DNA of 64,000 bases from Bacillus solimangrovi (GTDB lineage: Bacteria; Bacillota; Bacilli; Bacillales; Bacillaceae_N): the NCBI RefSeq assembly GCF_001742425.1, contig NZ_MJEH01000001.1, positions 1 to 64,000 of the forward strand, read 5' to 3'. The notes beneath the pieces were generated by a model. The model saw nothing but the letters and a program-made list of their open reading frames with translations. It was not told the DNA's origin and did no database searches. The position numbers were made by a program, and so were the translations under genes. Every line of letters begins with the position of its first letter. Position 1 is the first letter of the stretch. Shown in pieces: positions 27,651 through 38,248 of the stretch.

Positions 27651-29531
27651 ATGGATGTATCTTCTATTCAGTCACCAAGTGATATTAAGAATCTTGATCA
27701 TCACGAACTGATGGAACTTTCGCAAAACATCCGGACATTTTTGATAGAGAACTTATCAAAAACTGGCGGACATTTAGGCCCTAATCTTGGGGTTGTGGAG
27801 CTAACGATTGCACTACATCACTTGTTCGATAGCCCAAAAGATAAGTTTCTTTGGGATGTAGGTCATCAATCATATGTGCATAAAATTTTAACGGGTCGCG
27901 CAAATCAATTTAATACGTTGCGACAATACAAAGGGTTGTGTGGTTTTCCAAAACGATGTGAAAGTGAACATGATGTTTGGGAGACAGGTCACAGCTCTAC
28001 TTCTCTTTCAGCAGCTATGGGAATGGCAGCTGCAAGAGATATAAAGGGTTCAAATGAATATATCATTCCAATTATTGGTGATGGTGCTTTAACAGGTGGA
28101 ATGGCTCTTGAAGCATTAAATCATATTGGTCATGAGAAAAAAGATATGATTGTCATTTTAAATGATAACGAAATGTCTATTGCACCAAATGTAGGTGCGT
28201 TACATAGTGTACTTGGAAGGTTACGTACAGCTGGTAAATATCAAAAAATGAAAGACGATTTGGAGTTTTTATTGAAGAAGGTTCCTGCTGTTGGTGGTCG
28301 GCTTGCTCAAACAGCTGAACGAGTCAAGGACTCTTTAAAGTACTTTCTTGTATCAGGCATTTTCTTTGAAGAACTTGGATTTACATACCTTGGCCCAGTA
28401 GATGGTCATAACTATGCAGATTTATTTGAAAACCTCCGTTATGCTAAAAAAGTGAAGGGTCCTGTCATCGTTCATACATTGACGAAGAAAGGTAAAGGAT
28501 ATAAACCTGCTGAAACTGATACACGAGGAACATGGCATGGTGTAGGTACATATAAGATAGAATCGGGAGAACAATTAAAGCCAGCGGATACACCTCCAGC
28601 ATGGAGTAAGGTAATAAGCTCAGCCGTGCAAGTAATCGCTAAAGAGGATAAACGTGTTGCAGCAATAACACCTGCAATGCCTGTTGGTTCGAAGCTTGAA
28701 GAGTTTAGAGATGAATTTCCTGAAAGATTCTTTGATGTAGGGATTGCTGAACAGCATGCTGTTACAATGGGAGCTGGATTAGCTGCACAAGGGATGAAAC
28801 CATTTGTTGCAATATACTCAACATTTTTACAACGTGCATATGATCAGGTTGTACATGACGTATGTCGTCAAAACTTAAATGTTTTCTTCGGAATCGACCG
28901 TGCAGGGTTAGTTGGTGCAGATGGTGAAACACATCAAGGAGTATTCGATATTGCCTTCTTACGACATTTACCTAATTTGACTCTCATGATGCCCAAAGAT
29001 GAAAATGAAGCACAACACCTTGTTTATACTGCTATAAAACATGATGATGGTCCAATTGCAATTCGTTACCCTAGAGGGAATGGGTTAGGTGTAGAAGTAG
29101 ATGATGAGATGAAACAAATTCCAATAGGCTCTTGGGAAGTTCTTAGAGATGGAAATGATGTTGCAATCTTAACATTTGGAACAACAATCCCAATGGCAAT
29201 GAAAGCGGCAGAACTTCTTGAAGAAGATGGAATATCTGTAAAAGTAGTGAATGCTCGTTTCATTAAACCTCTCGATGAAACTATGTTAACTGAATTATTT
29301 AAATTAAATATGCCAATCCTTACACTTGAAGAGGCTGTTCTGCAAGGTGGTTTTGGTAGTGCGGTTCTTGAATTTGCATATGATAACGGATATCAACATG
29401 CACAAATTTCTAGAATGGGAATTCCAGATCGTTTTATTGAACACGGCAGTGTGAAAGAACTTATGGAAGAGATTGGTTTAACAGAAACAGGTGTTGTTGA
29501 ACAAGTACAACAGCTTTTACCAATACGATAG
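27651..29531 (+). CDS. dxs: 1-deoxy-D-xylulose-5-phosphate synthase
   Basis: First enzyme of the MEP isoprenoid pathway; it condenses pyruvate and glyceraldehyde-3-phosphate using thiamine diphosphate. The 626-residue protein has the [28 protein letters not shown] (cofactor) and C-terminal transketolase blocks of the family. ATG 27651 matches the conserved N-terminus; a GTG 12 bp earlier is adjacent to the oapA stop. The ribosome site (GAGTGGA) is weak, so translation may be coupled to oapA. Confidence 0.96.
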   Translation: MDVSSIQSPSDIKNLDHHELMELSQNIRTFLIENLSKTGGHLGPNLGVVELTIALHHLFDSPKDKFLWDVGHQSYVHKILTGRANQFNTLRQYKGLCGFPKRCESEHDVWETGHSSTSLSAAMGMAAARDIKGSNEYIIPIIGDGALTGGMALEALNHIGHEKKDMIVILNDNEMSIAPNVGALHSVLGRLRTAGKYQKMKDDLEFLLKKVPAVGGRLAQTAERVKDSLKYFLVSGIFFEELGFTYLGPVDGHNYADLFENLRYAKKVKGPVIVHTLTKKGKGYKPAETDTRGTWHGVGTYKIESGEQLKPADTPPAWSKVISSAVQVIAKEDKRVAAITPAMPVGSKLEEFRDEFPERFFDVGIAEQHAVTMGAGLAAQGMKPFVAIYSTFLQRAYDQVVHDVCRQNLNVFFGIDRAGLVGADGETHQGVFDIAFLRHLPNLTLMMPKDENEAQHLVYTAIKHDDGPIAIRYPRGNGLGVEVDDEMKQIPIGSWEVLRDGNDVAILTFGTTIPMAMKAAELLEEDGISVKVVNARFIKPLDETMLTELFKLNMPILTLEEAVLQGGFGSAVLEFAYDNGYQHAQISRMGIPDRFIEHGSVKELMEEIGLTETGVVEQVQQLLPIR

Positions 29532-29546
29532 AAAAGGAATTGAGAA

Positions 29547-30365
29547 ATGTCAGCAAAGAAAGAGCGACTAGATGTATTGTTAGTTGAAAAAGGATATTTT
29601 GAAACGAGAGAAAAAGCAAAGCGTTCTATCATGGCAGGGATTGTTTTTGTTGATGAACAGAGAGCTGATAAACCTGGTGTGAAAGTGAAGGACGATGTAC
29701 AAATTGAGGTGAAGGGAAAGGTCATCCCATATGTAGGTCGTGGAGGTTTAAAGCTTGAAAAGGCATTGAATACATTTGATTTAGATGTGGCAGAGAAAAC
29801 GGTTTTAGATATTGGTGCTTCAACGGGTGGATTCACAGATTGTGCCTTGCAAAATGGAGCAACAAAAGTTTATGCACTTGATGTTGGCTATAATCAACTC
29901 GCTTGGAAGTTACGACAAGATAGCCGTGTTGTTGTAATGGAAAGGACCAATTTTCGTTATGTCACAGAGGCTGATTTAACAGAGGGTAAGCCAAATGTTG
30001 CAACGATTGACGTTTCTTTCATTTCATTACGTTTAATTTTACCAGTATTGAAAGATCTGCTTGAAAAAAACAGTGATGTTATAGCACTTGTGAAACCACA
30101 ATTTGAAGCTGGTCGTGATGAAGTTGGAAAGAAAGGAATTGTAAGAGATAAGGCGGTACATGCGAGCGTATTTGAAGAAATTCATGATTTTGCGATTGAA
30201 TTAGGTTATACTGCTCTTGATGCATCATACTCACCGATTACAGGTGGAGAAGGTAATATTGAATTTTTGCTTCATCTATGTTGGCAACCTTCTGATGAAC
30301 GTAAAATTAAAGCGATTTCTGTTGACGATTTAATTACAGATGCTCATCAAAACTTAAAAAAATAG
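29547..30365 (+). CDS. yqxC: TlyA-family rRNA methyltransferase YqxC
   Basis: A 272-residue protein with an N-terminal S4 RNA-binding domain (about 1-65, ERLDVLLVEKGYFETREKAKR split region) and an FtsJ-type Rossmann methyltransferase domain (motif I LDIGASTGGFTDCAL near residue 91). The family makes 2'-O-methylcytidine in 16S and 23S rRNA; the exact target here is untested. AAAGGAATTGAG precedes the ATG. It follows dxs by 15 bp. Confidence 0.92.
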   Translation: MSAKKERLDVLLVEKGYFETREKAKRSIMAGIVFVDEQRADKPGVKVKDDVQIEVKGKVIPYVGRGGLKLEKALNTFDLDVAEKTVLDIGASTGGFTDCALQNGATKVYALDVGYNQLAWKLRQDSRVVVMERTNFRYVTEADLTEGKPNVATIDVSFISLRLILPVLKDLLEKNSDVIALVKPQFEAGRDEVGKKGIVRDKAVHASVFEEIHDFAIELGYTALDASYSPITGGEGNIEFLLHLCWQPSDERKIKAISVDDLITDAHQNLKK

Positions 30366-30373
30366 AAAAAATG

Positions 30374-30402
30374 AGGTAACTGCTAATTGCTGTTACCTTT
30401 TC
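30374..30402 (+). terminator. Terminator after yqxC
   Basis: AGGTAAC (30374-30380) pairs with GTTACCT (30392-30398), followed by TTTTCTT. The stem is short and may allow read-through to argR. Confidence 0.6.
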
Positions 30403-30517
30403 TTACGTCATTGCTGATATATTCTGATAATTCGGTAGTTATTACAATTTTTTGAGATTTTGGTGGGTAAATGTACAAGTAGTGTAAAATCGTATAACAT
30501 AAAGGAGTAAGATAGGC

Positions 30518-30547
30518 ATGAATAATATGAGGTGGAAATATGAATAA
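30518..30547 (+). CDS. Nine-residue leader ORF overlapping argR
   Basis: ATG 30518 has a perfect AAAGGAG 10 nt upstream (30501-30507) and reads MNNMRWKYE to a TAA that lies 5-7 nt inside argR. The ribosome site of argR (GAGGTGG) is within this ORF, so translating it could couple to or interfere with argR initiation. It encodes one arginine codon (AGG). It could be chance, but the strong ribosome site has no other use. Confidence 0.45.
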   Translation: MNNMRWKYE

Positions 30548-30989
30548 AGGTCAAAGACATATTAAAATTCGTGAATTAATTACAAATAAAGAGATCGAAA
30601 CACAAGATGAACTTGTAGAAATATTAAAAAATGATGGTTTTAATGTAACTCAGGCAACAGTATCTCGTGACATCAAGGAGCTTCACCTTGTTAAAGTACC
30701 TATGATGGATGGACGATACAAATATAGTCTCCCTGCCGATCAACGTTTCAATCCATTACAGAAGCTTAAACGAGCTTTAATGGATGCATTTGTAAAAATT
30801 GATGATGCTGGTCATCTTCTCGTAATGAAAACGCTACCAGGCAATGCTAATGCCATAGGTGCATTAATTGATAACCTTGATTGGGATGAAATCCTCGGTA
30901 CGATTTGTGGTGATGATACAATCTTGATTATTTGTCGTAGTGAGAACGAAACAGAATTAATTACGAACCGATTCTTAGATATGTTATAG
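30540..30989 (+). CDS. argR: Arginine repressor/activator ArgR (AhrC)
   Basis: A hexameric arginine-responsive regulator of arginine biosynthesis and catabolism. The 149-residue protein has an N-terminal winged helix ([15 protein letters not shown], the recognition region near residue 40) and a C-terminal arginine-binding domain ([14 protein letters not shown]). ATG 30540 gives the conserved [12 protein letters not shown] start. It lies between yqxC and recN as in B. subtilis. The arginine transporter artPQ at the window end is a plausible target. Confidence 0.95.
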   Translation: MNKGQRHIKIRELITNKEIETQDELVEILKNDGFNVTQATVSRDIKELHLVKVPMMDGRYKYSLPADQRFNPLQKLKRALMDAFVKIDDAGHLLVMKTLPGNANAIGALIDNLDWDEILGTICGDDTILIICRSENETELITNRFLDML

Positions 30990-31174
30990 AAGTTAGTATT
31001 CATTAGCTCATAGCAACTAGCTTATTTTTAATAACTACATACTAACAGTTCGTGAAATCAGTCTACTGACTCATTTTAAATTCATGTTGATTTCTCTCAT
31101 TGGGGTAAGTAGATATGATGCATTCCCCACTTTTTTAACAGATGCGAATAGAATTGAATAAGGTGTGGTGCAAC

Positions 31175-32890
31175 ATGCTTGCAGAATTGTCGATTAAGAA
31201 TTTTGCAATTATTGAGTCATTAACAGTATCATTTGAAGAAGGTTTAACAGTATTAACAGGAGAAACCGGTGCAGGTAAATCGATTATTATCGATGCCATT
31301 GGTTTGTTAGTAGGTGGAAGAGGCTCAACAGAATTTGTCCGTTATGGTACAAATAAAGCTGAGATCGAAGGGTTATTTTTAATTGAAGAAGAAGCACACC
31401 CTTGTATCCAGCTCGCTAAGCAGCTCGGAATTGAAGTTGAGGATGGACAAATTGTATTAAAAAGAGATATGACAAATAAAGGGAAAAGTATCTGCCGTAT
31501 TAATGGAAAGCTAGTTACACTAGCTATTTTACGTGAAGTTGGTCAGACTTTAGTAGATATACACGGTCAAAATGAAAGTCAAGATCTGTTGAATAGTGAC
31601 AGGCATTTACCTTTGTTAGATGAATATGCTCAAGGCGATATTATTAAGACATATAATGAATACACCGATATTTATCAGTCATATGCAAAATTAAAGAAAA
31701 AACTGAATTCTTATAATGATAATGAACAGAAGTTAGCTCATAGGCTTGATTTGATTCAGTTTCAATTGGAAGAGATTACTAATTCTAATCTTAAGCCTAA
31801 TGAAGACGAAGAGTTAGAACAAGAGCGTATTAAAATGGCTAATTTTGAAAAGATACATCATTCATTGAAAGCGGGTTATGAAGGCCTTAATGGTGAGCAA
31901 CGAGGTTTAGATTGGGTAGGGCTTGTTATGAGTCAGCTTGAGTCTGTATCACATATAAGTGAGGAACTTAAGGGGATAAGTGAACAAATTGCTAACAGCT
32001 TTTATTTATTAGAGGAAGTATCTTATTCATTAAGGGATCAGTTAGAAGAACTGGAATTTGACCCGAACCGACTTGATTTTATTGAAAGTCGATTAAATGA
32101 GATAAATTTGTTAAAGAAAAAATACGGTGTTACAGTTGAGGAAATCTTAGAATATGCATCTAAAATTGAAGAAGAAATTGATGAAATTCAAAACAGAGAT
32201 ACACATCTTGAAAAAATGAAACAAGAACTACAAAGTATAACTGAAGATTTATTTGTTGAAGCAAAGCATTTATCAGATTTACGAAAGAAAGCTTCAGATG
32301 AGTTAACAGAAATGATTCATCGAGAACTTCAAGAACTTTATATGGAGAAAACGGCATTCTCAGTCGAATTTAAACAGTCAGATATGAATTCTGAAATTGG
32401 TTATATTCAGTTTTACCCAAACGGCATTGATCAGGTCGAATTTTACATTTCAACAAATCCAGGTGAACCATTAAAACCACTGTCAAAGGTTGCGTCAGGT
32501 GGAGAGCTGTCTCGTATAATGTTAGCACTTAAAAGTATTTTTTCTGAACACCAAGGTGTTACGTCAATAATCTTCGATGAAGTTGATACAGGTGTAAGTG
32601 GAAGAGTGGCACAAGCTATTGCAGAGAAAATCCATCGTGTTTCTGTTGGTTCACAAGTCCTTTGTATATCGCATTTACCACAAGTTGCAGCCATGGCTGA
32701 TACACATCTGTATATATCTAAACAGACGGATGAAGAACGTACAACAACGTCTGTTCATGCACTTAGTGAAGTAGAAAAGATTAAAGAAATTGGGAGAATG
32801 ATCTCTGGTGTCGAGGTTACAGATTTAACACGAGAGCATGCAAAAGAGTTATTAAATATCGCCTCAAACCTTAAAGCAAAATCATTTTGA
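31175..32890 (+). CDS. recN: DNA repair protein RecN
   Basis: SMC-like ATPase that gathers broken DNA ends. The 571-residue protein has Walker A GETGAGKS (29-36, K35), long coiled coils in the middle, and the ABC signature ASGGELSRIMLALK with Walker B IIFDEVDTGVSG near the end. ATG 31175 gives the canonical MLAELSIKNFAII; a frame from 31142 adds a non-conserved stretch. AAGGTGTGG lies upstream. Confidence 0.96.
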   Translation: MLAELSIKNFAIIESLTVSFEEGLTVLTGETGAGKSIIIDAIGLLVGGRGSTEFVRYGTNKAEIEGLFLIEEEAHPCIQLAKQLGIEVEDGQIVLKRDMTNKGKSICRINGKLVTLAILREVGQTLVDIHGQNESQDLLNSDRHLPLLDEYAQGDIIKTYNEYTDIYQSYAKLKKKLNSYNDNEQKLAHRLDLIQFQLEEITNSNLKPNEDEELEQERIKMANFEKIHHSLKAGYEGLNGEQRGLDWVGLVMSQLESVSHISEELKGISEQIANSFYLLEEVSYSLRDQLEELEFDPNRLDFIESRLNEINLLKKKYGVTVEEILEYASKIEEEIDEIQNRDTHLEKMKQELQSITEDLFVEAKHLSDLRKKASDELTEMIHRELQELYMEKTAFSVEFKQSDMNSEIGYIQFYPNGIDQVEFYISTNPGEPLKPLSKVASGGELSRIMLALKSIFSEHQGVTSIIFDEVDTGVSGRVAQAIAEKIHRVSVGSQVLCISHLPQVAAMADTHLYISKQTDEERTTTSVHALSEVEKIKEIGRMISGVEVTDLTREHAKELLNIASNLKAKSF

Positions 32891-32891
32891 T

Positions 32892-32921
32892 AAACTGTCC
32901 GAACTTCGGGCAGTTTTTTTA
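32892..32921 (+). terminator. recN terminator
   Basis: A 10-bp stem with one G-U (32892-32901 with 32907-32916), then TTTTTAT. Confidence 0.85.
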
Positions 32922-33079
32922 TGAAAAATAGAAGATAAAACAATTATTGAAGCTTTACTTTAAGTATCATCTGCTTTTGTTTATCAATGCTAATTATTTG
33001 CTTTGAGTTTTCTTATTACCATAGTTATATTTCTGCTTCTCAAAGGAAAAAGTATAGTTACGGCATGCATTTAGCCGAA

Positions 33080-33108
33080 CCATAAAAAAATAAGAATGTG
33101 ACATATTG
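33080..33108 (+). promoter_or_regulatory. Possible forespore (sigma-G-like) promoter of spoIVB
   Basis: CCATA (33080-33084), a 17-bp spacer and CATATTG (33102-33108) match GHATR / CATNHTA with two mismatches. spoIVB is known to be transcribed in the forespore. Motif-level support only. Confidence 0.35.
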
Positions 33109-33140
33109 GTGAGGATGGAAAGCGAGGAGAGTGAGAAAAT

Positions 33141-34427
33141 TTGAAGTTTGAATTAATAAGACGAATTATTGGTATAGTTCTCCTTGTAGTATGTGTTGCA
33201 GTCGGTTTTCATAAACAGGCTGTTGAATACCTTTCCATTCCAAATGAATTACAGCTGTTTGAAGGAGAAGTATTGCCTGTTACATCACTTCCTGTTCAAG
33301 GCAAGGTTGAGAAGGATAGTGTGTTAGCAATACAGTCAACAAATAATAAAGAACTTATGGTCGAAGGGAAGGAGAGCGGGGAAGCTGAAATGATACTGGA
33401 GATGGGAAATATTCCATTGAAGAAAGTAAATGTGAAAGTTCATCCCGATTTTAAAGTAATTCCTGGAGGTCAATCGATAGGTGTTAAATTAAATACTGCA
33501 GGTGTATTAGTTGTGGGTTATCACCTTATTACAACAGATGTAGGAAAAAGATCACCAGGTGAAGAAGCAGGTATTCAAATTGGTGACATTATCTTAAAAA
33601 TAAATGAGCAACCGATTGAAGAGATGGAAGATGTTGCTCCTGTTGTGCAAAAATCTGCTTCAGAAGGTAAACCTCTTCAATTAATTGTCAAACGTGAAGA
33701 TAAGGAATTTACAACGACTTTATCTCCAGCTAAAAATAAAAATGAATCTAAATATCGATTAGGTTTATATATAAGAGATTCAGCCGCAGGAATTGGAACG
33801 ATGACTTTTTTTGACCCAGAAACGAAAAAATATGGTGCACTTGGACATGTTATTTCCGATATGGATACGAAAAAGCCGATAGTCGTCCATGATGGTCAAA
33901 TCGTACGTTCCACGGTAACCTCAATTGAAAAAGGTAAAGGCGGTATACCAGGAGAAAAGTTGGCTCGATTTTCAAATGACCGACAAGTGATAGGCAACAT
34001 AACTAGAAATAGTCCATTTGGTATATTTGGGAAGTTAAATAGTGAAATTGAAAATAAAGTATTTGATCAACCTATGCCAATTGCACTTTCTCATCAAGTT
34101 AAGGAAGGACCAGCTAAAATCTTAACAGTTGTAAATGATGACAAAGTACAACAGTTTGACGTTGAGGTTGTTAGTACAGTCCCACAAAAGTTTCCTGCAA
34201 CAAAAGGAATGGTCATAAAAGTTACTGATAAACGGTTGCTTGATTTAACTGGGGGAATTGTACAAGGTATGAGTGGTAGTCCAATTATTCAAGATGGAAA
34301 GATCATTGGAGCAGTTACACATGTGTTCGTAAATGATCCGACGAGTGGATACGGTGTACACATCGAATGGATGTTACATGATGCAGGGATTGATATTAAT
34401 AAAAAAGAGGAAAAACTTGCTGGTTGA
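33141..34427 (+). CDS. spoIVB: SpoIVB serine peptidase
   Basis: Forespore-secreted protease that cleaves SpoIVFA and so triggers pro-sigma-K processing in the mother cell. The 428-residue protein has an N-terminal membrane/signal segment (about 8-24), a PDZ domain (about 110-200) and an S55 peptidase domain. H236 (GALGHVISD) and S378 (GMSGSP) fall at the same numbers as the B. subtilis catalytic residues. The TTG start has GAGGAG upstream. It sits between recN and spo0A, as in all Bacillus. Confidence 0.96.
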   Translation: MKFELIRRIIGIVLLVVCVAVGFHKQAVEYLSIPNELQLFEGEVLPVTSLPVQGKVEKDSVLAIQSTNNKELMVEGKESGEAEMILEMGNIPLKKVNVKVHPDFKVIPGGQSIGVKLNTAGVLVVGYHLITTDVGKRSPGEEAGIQIGDIILKINEQPIEEMEDVAPVVQKSASEGKPLQLIVKREDKEFTTTLSPAKNKNESKYRLGLYIRDSAAGIGTMTFFDPETKKYGALGHVISDMDTKKPIVVHDGQIVRSTVTSIEKGKGGIPGEKLARFSNDRQVIGNITRNSPFGIFGKLNSEIENKVFDQPMPIALSHQVKEGPAKILTVVNDDKVQQFDVEVVSTVPQKFPATKGMVIKVTDKRLLDLTGGIVQGMSGSPIIQDGKIIGAVTHVFVNDPTSGYGVHIEWMLHDAGIDINKKEEKLAG

Positions 34428-34438
34428 GTAAGTTGAAT

Positions 34439-34476
34439 AGTCAGGTGGAGAAAATACTCCACCTGACTGATTATTT
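34439..34476 (+). terminator. spoIVB terminator
   Basis: A perfect 12-bp stem (34439-34450 with 34457-34468), loop AAAATA, then GATTATTTT. Confidence 0.85.
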
Positions 34477-34598
34477 TAGATGAGAAAAATTAGCTTGTTT
34501 TGAAAAACATTAATTTAATTACATTAGATGAACTGTTAATGGGTAACAAAGCTCATGATTTACATAAATGTATTGAAGGTTTGTTTCTTTTTTTTGGT

Positions 34599-34704
34599 AG
34601 TCGAAAAAGGTCGAATAAAAAAGAAACAACGTGTATTGAGGAGAGAATTTTAGCTTATATTGAAAATTTCCAAAATAAAGAGGAAAACGTATTGCATTGT
34701 CGAA
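34599..34704 (+). promoter_or_regulatory. 0A-box-like sites upstream of spo0A
   Basis: One perfect 0A box TGTCGAA (34698-34704) lies 52 bp before the spo0A start. Two near matches, AGTCGAA (34599-34605) and GGTCGAA (34609-34615), are spaced 10 bp apart (one helical turn). spo0A autoregulation through such boxes is known in B. subtilis. Confidence 0.5.
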
Positions 34705-34756
34705 AGTTTCTCCTAGAATAGATCTTAGGGACAATTTTTCTGGGGAGGAACTAAGT

Positions 34757-35542
34757 TTGAAAAAAATTAAAGTGTGTTTAGTAGACGACAATCGAGAGCT
34801 AATTGGTCTTTTAGACGATTTTATTGCCAAACAAGACGACATGGAGGTTATTGGTGTTGCACATAATGGACAACAATGTCTAGATATGTTGTCAGAAAAG
34901 TCACCTGATGTGCTTGTACTCGATATTATTATGCCACACCTTGATGGATTAGCGGTTTTGGAAAAAATGAGGGATTTGAACAAACCGCAACTACCTAATG
35001 TTATTATGTTAACAGCCTTTGGACAGGAAGATGTTACAACGAAAGCAGTTGAATTAGGTGCATCATATTTTATCTTAAAGCCATTTGATACAGACAACTT
35101 AATTCATCATATTCGTCAAGTAAGTGGAAAGAGTTCAACATTTGCACAACGTCCTAGTATAAGAACGTCCTCTACTCCAGTTAATCGTGAGAGAAATCTT
35201 GATGCCAATATTACTAGTATTATCCATGAAATAGGTGTTCCAGCTCATATAAAAGGGTATCTTTATTTGAGGGAAGCCATTTCGATGGTGTATAAAGATA
35301 TTGAGCTACTTGGTTCAATAACGAAAGTCTTATATCCAGATATCGCGAAGAAATACAATACAACAGCAAGTCGTGTAGAACGAGCAATACGTCATGCGAT
35401 TGAGGTTGCTTGGAGTCGCGGAAATATTGATTCTATTTCAAATCTCTTCGGTTATACAGTAAGTGTTACGAAAGCAAAACCAACGAATAGTGAATTCATA
35501 GCTATGGTTGCAGATAAGTTGGGGCTAGAGCATGCTAGTTGA
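34757..35542 (+). CDS. spo0A: Sporulation master regulator Spo0A
   Basis: Phosphorelay response regulator that starts sporulation. The 261-residue protein has a receiver domain with D10/D11 and the phosphorylated D56 ([14 protein letters not shown]), a short linker, and the conserved DNA-binding domain ([19 protein letters not shown]..., [17 protein letters not shown]). TTG 34757 has GGAGG 8 nt upstream and matches the family N-terminus; a longer frame from 34697 has no conserved residues. Confidence 0.97.
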   Translation: MKKIKVCLVDDNRELIGLLDDFIAKQDDMEVIGVAHNGQQCLDMLSEKSPDVLVLDIIMPHLDGLAVLEKMRDLNKPQLPNVIMLTAFGQEDVTTKAVELGASYFILKPFDTDNLIHHIRQVSGKSSTFAQRPSIRTSSTPVNRERNLDANITSIIHEIGVPAHIKGYLYLREAISMVYKDIELLGSITKVLYPDIAKKYNTTASRVERAIRHAIEVAWSRGNIDSISNLFGYTVSVTKAKPTNSEFIAMVADKLGLEHAS

Positions 35543-35568
35543 AACGTTGAAAACTAATATTTTGATGA

Positions 35569-35610
35569 AAGCAAACACCTCTTTACAAAAAAGAGGTGTT
35601 TGCTTTTTGT
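35569..35610. terminator. spo0A terminator
   Basis: A perfect 15-bp stem (35569-35583 with 35591-35605), 7-nt loop, tail TTTGTT. Confidence 0.92.
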
Positions 35611-36539
35611 TCCAAATTGTTTGTTTTTTTATTCAATAAACGTTAGCCAGTGCTAAATTGATTATATCAATCATTAGTTGAGAATAAAGGATAGATCATG
35701 TTGTTAGAGGTTTCACTTAATTAATATATGTATACTTATAGTTTTATATGGATGATATTCTATAGAAATGCAGGTTATAATTAGCTCATTAACTAATTCT
35801 ATGTATAGATTTTTATTCTAAATGTTCTTAAACTTTTTTAGTTAAAGAGGTTTAATTGTATAAAATTTAGCCAAATTGTAGATGCCGTTTGTAAATTAAT
35901 AATTTATCTCCTTCATTTATAATAGTACTCCTAATATCTTGTGATTAAATAGTCTCGTGTATATAGCGATTTGATTAATTTTTGTTATTTTATACCTATT
36001 AAAATTCAAATTAAATCCTTTTTTGTGCTTTTTCAATCATTTTTTTGGTATAAAACATCCTATTTATTAACTATTTCTATTTATGGTTTTGAGTATAAAC
36101 TGGGTATAATTGTTCATAATTTGCTTAAGAAAAGGAAAAGTCACAAAGATAATGGTAAAATTAGAATATAATAGTGATATAACAATATTTGGATAATGGG
36201 ATTGAGGGATTGTTTCACTAAATTTGAAATGATACGGAAGTTTATATTATGTTCTATTATGAGATATATGTAAGTATGTTCGTTTAAGGAGTATGAAGGT
36301 AATTTAACAGTATTCATGGAGAAAATTGTTTTATGGATCTCTTCTGTTTAGGTCAAAGCATTAAAAGATTTGAACTATTGAATAATTAGATAATCATTAG
36401 ACTTAATACAACATAGAGATTACGGAGCTTCTCTCACATGTTTATTTCATCGAATGAGTTAGATTTTGAAGTGGAAGTACTAATGTCAGTGGAAATAAGA
36501 TAGATTATACATCTTCTGTTACGGAAAGGGGTGTAAGGG
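35611..36539. other. Gene-free gap of about 930 bp after spo0A
   Basis: Very AT-rich, with no open frame that has a ribosome site, no tRNA-like fold and no long inverted repeat. A 66-codon TTG frame at 35971-36171 has no ribosome site and a composition like random AT-rich sequence. The gap could be a decayed gene remnant or hold long leader sequence for the DUF342 gene. In B. subtilis this place is followed by yqiG-yqiK and the mmg operon. Confidence 0.5.
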
Positions 36540-38117
36540 ATGACAATAATAAAAAACGATTATTTTGAATTAATTGAAGAACAGGAAAAATTGTTTATTA
36601 AAGTATTTAAACCGGGCTATTTAATTCAAGACTTTAATAAGTTGCTTCAATCAAATTCACGGTTAGAAATTAATAAGTTTATGAATTTACGTAAAGCATT
36701 AGAGGAAGCGCAAAAAGAAAATGTCGAAATAGGTCAATTACGTCCAATTGCCACGATTAAAGTGTCAAGAGATAAGATGCAAGTTAAAGTAAGATTAAAT
36801 GAAACAGTGGATAATTTTCTTAATGATGTGAAGGGCTATAAATCATTAATCATTGAACTTTTACGAGAAAAGCAGGTCAAAGATGGTATTAAGATGGATG
36901 TATTAGATGATCCGAATATTATCATTAAAGAATTAGTTGTTGCTGAAGGATTTGAACCAACAAATGGTGATGATGCTAAAGTTCTTTATTTTGAACCATC
37001 GGTACGAAAACCAACTATTCGTGAGGATGGTAATGCTGACTATTACGATATGAATTTTATTGATGAAGTGAAAAAAGGGGATTGGTTGGGAGAGAAAATA
37101 GATCCAACGGATGGATTAGCAGGCCGAAATGTATTAGGAGAGATTTTATATCCGAAGAAAGGTAAAGATAGGCGGATTAATTACGATAAAAAGAGTGTTG
37201 AGGCGATTCGTCAAGGGAATAAAATTATTCTTAGGGCTAAGGTAGATGGTGTAATTAAATTTGTCGATGGTAAAGTTACGGTTGGAAACCACCTAACTAT
37301 CCAAGGGGATGTTGGTGTTGAAACAGGTAATATTGATTTCGATGGAAGTGTCGAAGTGCGTGGGACAATACAAGCAGGTTTTTCAGTTTTTGCGACGAGT
37401 GACGTATCGATTTTAAGCGAACTTGGTATTCGTGGAGCGAAAGAGATCCACTCTCGAAATGGAGATGTGTTCATCAAAGGTGGTATTTTTGGTCAGGGTA
37501 AAACACATATCAAAGCAAAGCGTCATATTTTTTTGAAACATGCTAATGAATGCATCTTGGAGGCTGGGGAAGATATTAACATTGGCTATTATGCGATTGG
37601 AAGTCATTTGAAAGCAATGAATGTACTCACTGATGCGAAAAAGGGTAAGATTATTGGTGGACATATTCAAGCACGCGGAAAAGTTGTTTCTGCATTTATA
37701 GGAAATAGAATGGAAAGAAAAACATCTGTTAATGTAGAGGGGTTTGATCGGAATGCAGTTAAGCAAGAATTAAATGATCTGCTGCTACATTATAAGAAGC
37801 TAGTGCATGAAGTAGATGTTGCAAAACGTCAACTTGAAATCTTTGAAAATTTTCTAAAACAATTAGATGCTGACCAGCGTATAGAATATGACAAGCATGT
37901 TGCCAAGTATGAAGATCTTTTAACTCAAGTAGCTAACATTGAAGGTTACCGAAAAGGGTTAGTACGAATGCTTGAAACAAAAGGTGAAGGTCAAATTTCT
38001 ATTATGCAAGATGCGTATCCTGAAGTGATGTTAGGAATTAAAGATTTAAAGAAAAGATTGCATAGTAATACTCGTGGTACATTCTTCGCACAAGGAAAAG
38101 AGATGCATTTTGAGTAA
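36540..38117 (+). CDS. DUF342/FapA-family protein
   Basis: A 525-residue FapA-type (DUF342) protein. A mixed N-terminal part (about 1-160) is followed by the hallmark parallel beta-helix repeats (about 165-400; DADYYDMNFIDEVKKGDWL-like entry, GDVGVETGNIDFDGSV, GTIQAGFSVFATSDVS) and a C-terminal coiled region (about 405-500). Family members are scaffold-like proteins of unclear role, some near flagellar or sporulation genes. AAGGGGTG lies before the ATG. It precedes a GAF-type protein on the same strand with no terminator between, so the two may act together. Confidence 0.85.
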   Translation: MTIIKNDYFELIEEQEKLFIKVFKPGYLIQDFNKLLQSNSRLEINKFMNLRKALEEAQKENVEIGQLRPIATIKVSRDKMQVKVRLNETVDNFLNDVKGYKSLIIELLREKQVKDGIKMDVLDDPNIIIKELVVAEGFEPTNGDDAKVLYFEPSVRKPTIREDGNADYYDMNFIDEVKKGDWLGEKIDPTDGLAGRNVLGEILYPKKGKDRRINYDKKSVEAIRQGNKIILRAKVDGVIKFVDGKVTVGNHLTIQGDVGVETGNIDFDGSVEVRGTIQAGFSVFATSDVSILSELGIRGAKEIHSRNGDVFIKGGIFGQGKTHIKAKRHIFLKHANECILEAGEDINIGYYAIGSHLKAMNVLTDAKKGKIIGGHIQARGKVVSAFIGNRMERKTSVNVEGFDRNAVKQELNDLLLHYKKLVHEVDVAKRQLEIFENFLKQLDADQRIEYDKHVAKYEDLLTQVANIEGYRKGLVRMLETKGEGQISIMQDAYPEVMLGIKDLKKRLHSNTRGTFFAQGKEMHFE

Positions 38118-38248
38118 CAAATTGGGGATGGGGATTTTACTTTTATATAGATAGAAGGAAAATAATTAGTAATGCTAGCTATAGAAGAATACGAACTTAT
38201 TTGTTACACTGTCGAACGATCATTTCGATGGGGTGGGGGTATAAAGGG

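Noticed and set aside
34500-34721. A 73-codon TTG ORF in the spoIVB-spo0A gap
   Set aside because: No ribosome site, overlaps the 0A boxes and spo0A leader, and no recognisable family.
35971-36171. A 66-codon TTG ORF after spo0A
   Set aside because: No ribosome site and amino acid content typical of translated AT-rich DNA.
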